This document shows positions 16,601-20,782 of a DNA stretch of 20,782 bases, one piece after another. The translations under genes and the position numbers were made by a program. Within the stretch, counting starts at the first letter, position 1, and every line of letters begins with the position of its first letter. A model generated the notes under the pieces. That model had not been told where the DNA came from. It worked only from the letters and a program-made list of their open reading frames with translations, and made no database searches. The stretch spans positions 1 to 20,782 of the forward strand of contig JACMQJ010000018.1 of assembly GCA_014377055.1 (NCBI GenBank), given 5' to 3'. The stretch is from Candidatus Sericytochromatia bacterium. Lineage in GTDB: Bacteria > Cyanobacteriota > Sericytochromatia > UBA7694 > JACMQJ01.

Positions 16601-17393
16601 TATTCTCAATGATACGGTTGTTGGCGAAGAAGCTCAAAGATTATATCATGATGCTAGAGAGCTATTAAATTCAGTAATTGAAAATAAATTACTAAGAGCT
16701 AATGCTATTATTGGTATTTTTGCTGCTAATGCAAATATAGATGATATTGAAGTTTATACGGATGAATCACGTAACGAGGTATCAACCGTCATACATACTC
16801 TAAGGCAACAATATGAAAAAAGATCTGGTGCTGATAGCTTTGCTTTATCTGATTTTATTGCACCAAAAGAAACAGGAGTTAAGGATTATATAGGTTTTTT
16901 TGCTGTAACAGCAGGTATTGGTACTGATGAGTTAGCCGACAAATTTTTGCAAGATAATGATGATTATAATAATATTATGATCAAGGCTATATCAGATCGT
17001 TTTGCTGAGGCTTTGGCTGAATATATGCACCGATTAGTTAGAAAAGAAGTTTGGGGCTACGCTTCACAAGAAACACTGGATAATAATGATTTAATTTCTG
17101 AAAAATATCAAGGTATAAGACCCGCACCTGGTTATCCTGCTTGCCCAGATCATACAGAAAAAGGAAGTATTTTTGAACTCTTAAAAGTTAAAGAAAGCAT
17201 TGGTATTTATCTTACAGAAAATTTTGCCATGTTCCCTGCTGCTTCTGTTAGTGGTATGTATTTTGCCAATCCACATGCAAAATATTTTGGTTTAGGAAAA
17301 ATAGCCAAAGATCAAGTTATTGATTATGCAGTTAGGAAAAATATGAGTGTTGAAGAAGTTGAAAAGTGGCTTGGTTCTAATTTAAGCTATTAA
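13629..17393 (+). CDS. metH: Cobalamin-dependent methionine synthase
   Basis: MetH transfers the methyl of 5-methyl-THF to homocysteine through cobalamin. At 1254 aa it has all four modules. The homocysteine domain has zinc ligands Cys 274 (GLNC) and Cys 337/338 (GGCCGT). The folate domain starts FVNIGERTNVTGSKKF (383-398). The cobalamin domain has DVHDIGKN with the cobalt-ligand His 787. The SAM reactivation domain has RPAPGYPACPDH and FPAASVSGMYF near the end. Between GERF and DLKGNNDLL there is an insertion of about 30 residues (41-73) rich in His, Asn and one Cys (CHAHNH). An in-frame stop just upstream fixes the ATG. The ribosome site is poor (GAAGTAAG). The gene is single-cistron, closed by a strong terminator; metF lies 11 kb away. 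Confidence 0.97.
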   Translation: MNLFSELKNRIFIIDGATGTMIQRYDLEEKDYRGERFKNHSSNHKYTGDNCHAHNHAIENLESKPITDNTKGDDLKGNNDLLSLTQPQIIREIHDLYLEAGADIIETNTFNANPISQDDYNLSHLAYELNFESARIAKEAAKKYTELTPNKPRFVAGAIGPTNKTASLSPDVNDPGYREVSFDDLVNCYTEQIRGLIDGGSDILLVETIFDTLNAKAAIFAISDYCEKNNINIPIMLSGTITDASGRTLSGQTTEAFYISVSHTKNLLSIGLNCALGAEQMRPYIEELSRVSGAYVSCYPNAGLPNEFGGYDESPEDLAKDIKEFAESGFINIIGGCCGTTPDHIKAIAEAVKDCKPRLIPDILPYLRLSGLEPVVITPEANFVNIGERTNVTGSKKFSKLILAEKYEEALSIARDQVEGGAQIIDVNMDEGMLDSEAVMTKFLNLISSEPDICKLPVMVDSSKWSVIETGLKCLQGKGIVNSISLKEGEEKFKEYANKIIKYGAAVVVMAFDEQGQADSYERRIEICQRAYNILTKEVGFKPEDIIFDPNILTVATGLEEHNDYANSFIKATKWIKENLPLSKVSGGVSNISFSFRGNDLVREAMHSAFLYHAIKAGLDMGIVNAGQLAIYEDIDKKLLVLVEDVLLNRNPESTENLVQYAETIKGKNKKDEKEEQIWRSNNVKERLTYSLVKGITDYITQDTEEARLQYDHPIEVIEGPLMDGMNIVGDLFSSGKMFLPQVVKSARVMKKAVAHLIPYIEEEKLQRKDTKQKGKILMATVKGDVHDIGKNIVGVVLACNNYEVIDMGVMNACDKILARAKEENVDIIGLSGLITPSLDEMVHVAKEMERLNFKIPLLIGGATTSKVHTAVKVAPHYTGATIHVLDASRSVPVVSNLLNETLKITTVNDINIEYEEIRQKHFNKINDKKFLTIQQAREKCPKTNWQNLNIVKPNNLGISIYKDFDLKKIIDYIDWTPFFQTWELHGKYPAILNDTVVGEEAQRLYHDARELLNSVIENKLLRANAIIGIFAANANIDDIEVYTDESRNEVSTVIHTLRQQYEKRSGADSFALSDFIAPKETGVKDYIGFFAVTAGIGTDELADKFLQDNDDYNNIMIKAISDRFAEALAEYMHRLVRKEVWGYASQETLDNNDLISEKYQGIRPAPGYPACPDHTEKGSIFELLKVKESIGIYLTENFAMFPAASVSGMYFANPHAKYFGLGKIAKDQVIDYAVRKNMSVEEVEKWLGSNLSY

Positions 17394-17416
17394 CAAAAAA
17401 GCAGCCATGAAATCCA

Positions 17417-17447
17417 GTAGGGACGTTTAACTAAACGTCCTCTTTTT
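17417..17447 (+). terminator. metH terminator, also a dispersed palindrome
   Basis: GGACGTTTA and TAAACGTCC (17421-17440) form an almost uninterrupted stem, followed by TCTTTTT, 27 nt after the metH stop. With the preceding GTAG it also fits the GTAGRGRCGTTT palindrome pattern seen at 7951-7977. It can serve the convergent small gene at 17467 only as a stem, since that side has no adjacent T run. Confidence 0.8.
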
Positions 17448-17466
17448 AGAAACTACAATTAAAATA

Positions 17467-17700
17467 TTAAAGTGAAGAGATTATTGATTGAGCAATTTGA
17501 ACTCCAACACCCTTGGTTTGAACAGCAGTAAATTTATCTACTGGATTTAGTAAATTATCGTCAGACTTAGGATTTTTTTGGTTTTCCAAATCTTGTCTTT
17601 TTTTAGTAGCAGCTTGTGAATCTTTTGATTCTTGAAAAGCTTTTGTATTTGATGTTGAATCATCTACTTTAACTACACTGTTTGAATTAACTTCCATCAT
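17467..17700 (-). CDS. Small hydrophilic hypothetical protein
   Basis: A 77-aa (or 76-aa, from the second of two adjacent ATGs) protein that I do not recognise. The first 50 residues are Ser/Asp/Lys/Gln-rich and probably disordered. The end, KFTAVQTKGVGVQIAQSIIS, could form an amphipathic helix. There is no signal peptide. GAGGT 4 nt before the first ATG is a strong ribosome site, and a perfect TATAAT (17736-17741, minus strand) lies at a fitting distance, so it is likely real. It is convergent with metH. Confidence 0.65.
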   Translation of the reverse strand: MMEVNSNSVVKVDDSTSNTKAFQESKDSQAATKKRQDLENQKNPKSDDNLLNPVDKFTAVQTKGVGVQIAQSIISSL

Positions 17701-17932
17701 TATTACCTCAAATTTAAAATTTAATTTATATGTCTATTATATTCTTTTGAAACTGACAATTACATCATTTAACACAATAATAATATAGATTTATAGTTTA
17801 CTTTTTTTAAATAAAAACTAATTAAAACTTTAATATTTTAAAATCACACTTTATACTTTTCAAAATATATGTCAATATTAAACTCTATCAATAATGATAT
17901 TTATAAGTTTAGTATTAAATAGGACAGATTAT

Positions 17933-18190
17933 ATGGGCAACGAGGCACAAGAAACAGATGAAATAATGTCAGTTCTTGACAATTATTTTGCAAGGAATAT
18001 GGGGCAAAAGTCTTTGTATCTCAAGGATACAGTTGCAACTATTCAAAAAAGAGGAACAGATTACGTTATGTATTTTTTTGATCAAAAGCCAAGCTTAGAA
18101 GGTCTGGATATAAAAGAGGCAACTAGATTTAAAAAATTTACCAGAGAAGAAATAACTGGATTTTTGCAAAATAATCTATTAAGTTGGTAA
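17933..18190 (+). CDS. Small hypothetical protein, 85 aa
   Basis: I do not recognise this protein. It starts MGNEAQETDEIMSVLDNYF and is acidic at the N-terminus and basic in the middle (ATRFKKFTREE), without a signal peptide. A longer frame begins at the ATG at 17894, but AGGA at 17921-17924 points to the ATG at 17933, and the extra 13 residues are hydrophobic and unlike the rest. It has the look of a compact alpha/beta domain. It is followed by the lysine-rich mini-gene, which appears to have its own promoter. Confidence 0.6.
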   Translation: MGNEAQETDEIMSVLDNYFARNMGQKSLYLKDTVATIQKRGTDYVMYFFDQKPSLEGLDIKEATRFKKFTREEITGFLQNNLLSW

Positions 18191-18198
18191 AAACATGG

Positions 18199-18227
18199 TT
18201 GATTTTTAGCAATATTAAGACTAAAAT
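18199..18227 (+). promoter_or_regulatory. Putative promoter of the lysine-rich mini-gene
   Basis: TTGATT and TAAAAT are separated by 17 nt. The implied start near 18234 leaves a leader of about 29 nt carrying AAGGAGG. Both hexamers are one or two bases from consensus. Confidence 0.45.
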
Positions 18228-18262
18228 AAACTGTAATAAAATTAAATATTTAAGGAGGATAT

Positions 18263-18361
18263 ATGGCTAAAGGTCAAGATTCAAAAAAAAGTGAAAAGAA
18301 AAAACCAGCTAAAACAGACAAAGAAAAAAAAGCTGAAAAGTTAGAAAAAAAGTCTAAATAA
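18263..18361 (+). CDS. Lysine-rich 32-aa small protein
   Basis: A 32-residue protein beginning MAKGQDSKKSEKKKPAKT, about half lysine with a few Glu and Ala. It is preceded by a near-perfect ribosome site, AAGGAGGATAT, and followed at once by a strong terminator, so it is a genuine monocistronic gene despite its size. Short MAKGQ...KKKPAKT...KEKK proteins recur in bacterial genomes as unannotated or hypothetical genes, as far as I recall. The charge suggests nucleic-acid or ribosome binding, but the function is unknown. Confidence 0.75.
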   Translation: MAKGQDSKKSEKKKPAKTDKEKKAEKLEKKSK

Positions 18362-18366
18362 CTTTT

Positions 18367-18404
18367 AAACCTCTGTAATATTTATTTAATACAGAGGTTT
18401 TTAT
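18367..18404 (+). terminator. Rho-independent terminator after the lysine-rich gene
   Basis: AAACCTCTGTA (18367-18377) pairs with TACAGAGGTTT (18390-18400) over a 12-nt loop and continues into TTTTTATT. It begins 6 nt after the mini-gene stop and ends about 35 nt before the WG-repeat gene. Confidence 0.85.
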
Positions 18405-18438
18405 TATTTGTTAGATAGAATATTTTTTAAGGATAAAA

Positions 18439-20190
18439 ATGAATAAAAAAACTATACTTTCTTCTGTCTGCTTGGGATTAATTACATTTAATTCACCAGC
18501 ATATAGTTATAACGATGATCAAGAACTTTATCTAAAACATCTTTATGGTAAAATTGGTTATCAAAATAAAGTAGGTAAAATGGTTATTAAGCCTAAATTT
18601 TTGTCAGGTAATCCTTTTTCTGAAGGACTAGCAGCTATACAGTCAGCTGAGAACGATAAATGGGGATTTATTGATAAAAAAGGAAGTTTAATTATCAAAC
18701 CTCAATTTTTAGCAGTTGGAGATTTTGCTAAGGGACTAGCACAAGTTGAAATACATAACAGATGGGGCGTAATTAATAAAAAAGGTCAGTATGTTATTGC
18801 TCCTCAATTTATTTATATTGATATCTTTGATCATGGATTAGCCGTTGTTGAAACAGAAGATTATAAATATGGTCTCATTAATATAAGAGGCAAGTTTGTT
18901 GTAAAGCCTATTTATAATATGATTAGTCCTTTTTTTGAAGGCTTGGCTTGTGTTCAAAATGAAAATAACAAATGGGGATACATTGATAAAACGGGTAAAT
19001 CAGTAATAACACCAAAATTTGATATGGCATATAATTTTATCAATGGTTTAGCTAGAGTAAGCACTTATCTCTCATCAGATAAGACAAAAGTTGGTTATAT
19101 TGATAAAACTGGTAAAGTTATCGTTAAGCCTCAATTTGAAGATGCTTATGATTTTACAGAAGGTTTTGCTCCTGTCAAAATTAATGACAAGTGGGGATAT
19201 ATTGATACAACAGGTAAAGTTGTTATTGAGCCTATTTATTTATATGCCTATAATTTTTCAGGTGGCAGAGCAAATGTATCATTAGATAATAAATCTGTTG
19301 ATATTGATACAAAAGGTAAGATTATTAGTACTGAGACTCCACAATCAATAACTGAAACGTTTAGTTGGGGCTTTATTGATAAAACGGGTAAAGTCATCAT
19401 TGAACCAATTTACTTAAATGTTGGGAAATTTGTGGATGGATTAGTTGATGTTGAGTTTAGTGATAATAAATGGGGATATATTGATAGAACAGGTAAATTA
19501 GCATTTGAATCTAAATTTACTGATGCTTATGACTTCTCTGACGGTTTGGCTCGTATTTTTATTAATGATAAATCTGGATACATTGATAAAACAGGAAAAA
19601 ATATTATTACTCCTAAGTTTTCTGAAACCTCAAATTTTACAGAAGGATTAGCAGGAGTAAAGATTAATGGTAAATGGGGCTTTATTGATAAAACAGAAAA
19701 AGTTATTATCAAACCTCAGTACAATTTAGTTGGTATGTTTTATAATGGAATAGCGAGCGTCAACATCAATAGTAAATGGGGTTATATTGATAGAAGAGGT
19801 AAATTTGTCATTAAACCTCAATTCTTTGATGCTTATGACTTTTATGCCGAATTGTTGGCTAGGGTTTCTGTTAATGGTAAATGGGGCTTTATTAATAAAA
19901 AAGGAAGTTTTATTATTAAACCACAGTATTTAGAAGCAAATAGTTTTTCGGAAAATATTGCAACTGTAAAAAGACAGGGCAAATGGATTTTTATTGATAC
20001 ATCTGGAAACCAACTTTTTAACACTGAATATGATCAAGCAAATAATTTTTCAAATGGATTAGCAGCAGTAAAAATAGATAATAAATGGGGTTTTATTAAT
20101 AAAACTGGTGAAGTTGTTATTAATCCTCAATTTCATAGTGCATGGTTTTTTTCAGAAGGCATGGCAGCAGTCGAATTTTCTAATAAATAA
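18439..20190 (+). CDS. Secreted WG-repeat protein
   Basis: A 583-aa exported protein. Residues 1-23 (MNKKTILSS...SPAYS) are a signal peptide with AAGGAT 6-7 nt before the ATG. The rest is about 16 tandem units of roughly 35 residues of the WG-repeat type (PF14903), each like WGYIDKTGKVVI.P.F..A..F..GLA.V. Unit 8 (287-309) is short and degenerate, lacking WG and the GLA part. Units 4, 6 and 11 have lost the Trp. The protein ends exactly at the end of a unit (EFSNK), and no other domain is present. WG proteins probably form extended beta structures for binding on or outside the cell; the ligand is unknown. No clear promoter is seen in the short gap after the preceding terminator. Confidence 0.92.
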   Translation: MNKKTILSSVCLGLITFNSPAYSYNDDQELYLKHLYGKIGYQNKVGKMVIKPKFLSGNPFSEGLAAIQSAENDKWGFIDKKGSLIIKPQFLAVGDFAKGLAQVEIHNRWGVINKKGQYVIAPQFIYIDIFDHGLAVVETEDYKYGLINIRGKFVVKPIYNMISPFFEGLACVQNENNKWGYIDKTGKSVITPKFDMAYNFINGLARVSTYLSSDKTKVGYIDKTGKVIVKPQFEDAYDFTEGFAPVKINDKWGYIDTTGKVVIEPIYLYAYNFSGGRANVSLDNKSVDIDTKGKIISTETPQSITETFSWGFIDKTGKVIIEPIYLNVGKFVDGLVDVEFSDNKWGYIDRTGKLAFESKFTDAYDFSDGLARIFINDKSGYIDKTGKNIITPKFSETSNFTEGLAGVKINGKWGFIDKTEKVIIKPQYNLVGMFYNGIASVNINSKWGYIDRRGKFVIKPQFFDAYDFYAELLARVSVNGKWGFINKKGSFIIKPQYLEANSFSENIATVKRQGKWIFIDTSGNQLFNTEYDQANNFSNGLAAVKIDNKWGFINKTGEVVINPQFHSAWFFSEGMAAVEFSNK

Positions 20191-20323
20191 AAGATGTTTA
20201 AAATATATAAATATTACGTACTAAAAATTAATTGTTTTTTTTAATCTATTTATTAAAAATATATACATAGGTCATCAATATTTCATTTGTGAATATATAA
20301 TTTACTGAGTATAAGTCTAATTT

Positions 20324-20351
20324 TTGACATCATACAACTTAGTATTAAAAT
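20324..20351 (+). promoter_or_regulatory. Promoter of the gene at 20376
   Basis: A perfect TTGACA is separated by 16 nt from TAAAAT. The expected start near 20358 gives a very short leader of about 18 nt, in keeping with the absence of a visible Shine-Dalgarno sequence. Confidence 0.6.
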
Positions 20352-20375
20352 AGTAAAATTTGTATTGTATTTTTA

Positions 20376-20782
20376 ATGAAAAAAGTAATCAAGTCAATAA
20401 GTGTCAATGAAGCCAAAAAAGATATGATTTTGGCAAATACTATACGTGATGCAAACGGTAGTCCTATTTTTGAAAAAGGAATTAAGCTTGATTATCTGTC
20501 TATATCAAGTATCAAAAAAGAAGGTGTTCACTATATTTATATCTATGAATTTATTCCTATTAGAGAGAATATAGTAAAAAAAGTAGTTAATCCTTTTAAA
20601 AAAGTTGAGATCAAGGAAGAAAAATTAGCAGAAAATATTAATGATGATGAAGAAGAAAAATATTCTGTACCAGCAAGCGCCAAAACTAAACCGCCTTTAA
20701 AAGATGTTATTTCAATAGAGATGAGAAAAAAAGGTGAGTCTTTAGTAAAAGAGCTTTTTACTAATCCTAATAAAATACAGTA
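20376..20782 (+). CDS. N-terminal part of a probable HD-GYP-type protein, 3' partial
   Basis: The frame is open from the ATG at 20376 to the window end (135 full codons). Residues 8-60 (SVNEAKKDMILANTI...DANGSPIFEKGIKL...) match the N-terminal module that usually precedes HD-GYP phosphodiesterase domains (pattern: L..GM.LA..I.D..G..L...G..L). An acidic, charged linker (KEEKLAEN...DDEEE) follows. The catalytic HD and GYP residues lie beyond the window, so the enzymatic identity (c-di-GMP hydrolysis) is inferred and not shown. A good promoter lies just upstream, but no ribosome site is visible. Confidence 0.6.
   Translation, partial: MKKVIKSISVNEAKKDMILANTIRDANGSPIFEKGIKLDYLSISSIKKEGVHYIYIYEFIPIRENIVKKVVNPFKKVEIKEEKLAENINDDEEEKYSVPASAKTKPPLKDVISIEMRKKGESLVKELFTNPNKIQ

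Noticed and set aside
17894..17932. Longer start (98 aa) for the small gene ending at 18190
   Set aside because: The extra 13 residues are hydrophobic and unlike the rest, and AGGA is placed for the ATG at 17933.
19091..20024. Three frames of 60-64 aa within the WG-repeat gene
   Set aside because: They are off-frame or antisense readings of the repeated DNA and have no start signals.

Overview
The window is about 21 kb of very AT-rich DNA (roughly 30% G+C by eye) from a bacterium that appears to have two membranes. It encodes an endolytic transglycosylase (MltG), a ChaN-like secreted protein, an O-antigen-ligase-type membrane protein, a YjbH-like outer-membrane protein and a cobalamin-dependent methionine synthase. 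The mix of a soluble Hanks-type kinase, a DUF547 protein, WG repeats and palindromes resembling cyanobacterial dispersed repeats makes a non-photosynthetic relative of Cyanobacteria (Vampirovibrionia/Melainabacteria) my best guess. That is inference with low confidence; there is no rRNA or other phylogenetic marker here.

Layout. (1) 1-712: 3' part of mltG, cut by the window edge. (2) 774-2628, minus strand: metF followed by a ChaN-like gene 16 nt downstream, probably one transcript. (3) 2629-3093: gene-free, with several inverted repeats ending in a terminator-like hairpin. (4) 3094-7004, plus strand: an orphan gene with an HxH/CxxC motif, then a Ser/Thr kinase gene closely followed by a DUF547 gene. 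(5) 7090-8832, minus strand: a degenerate receiver protein with a four-cysteine tail and an orphan 198-aa protein, separated by about 490 nt of palindromic repeats. (6) 8833-9230: a MITE-like element of about 160 bp between 17-bp direct repeats, then a good extended -10 promoter. (7) 9231-13307: a probable two-gene surface-polysaccharide operon, followed by a fragment resembling a HigA antitoxin. (8) 13629-17393: metH with an unusual His-rich insertion, closed by a strong terminator. (9) 17467-18361: three small genes, the last a 32-aa lysine-rich protein. (10) 18439-20190: a secreted protein built of about 16 WG repeats. (11) 20376-end: start of a gene resembling the N-terminal module of HD-GYP proteins.

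How the genes fit together. MetF and MetH catalyse consecutive steps (5-methyl-THF synthesis, then homocysteine methylation) although they lie 11 kb apart. The kinase, the DUF547 protein and the pseudo-receiver look like signalling parts without a recognised partner. The ligase and YjbH-like genes suggest polysaccharide assembly or export. Nothing here is a defence island, CRISPR array or prophage. The least explained features are the repeat-rich gaps, the kinase C-terminus and the orphan genes.
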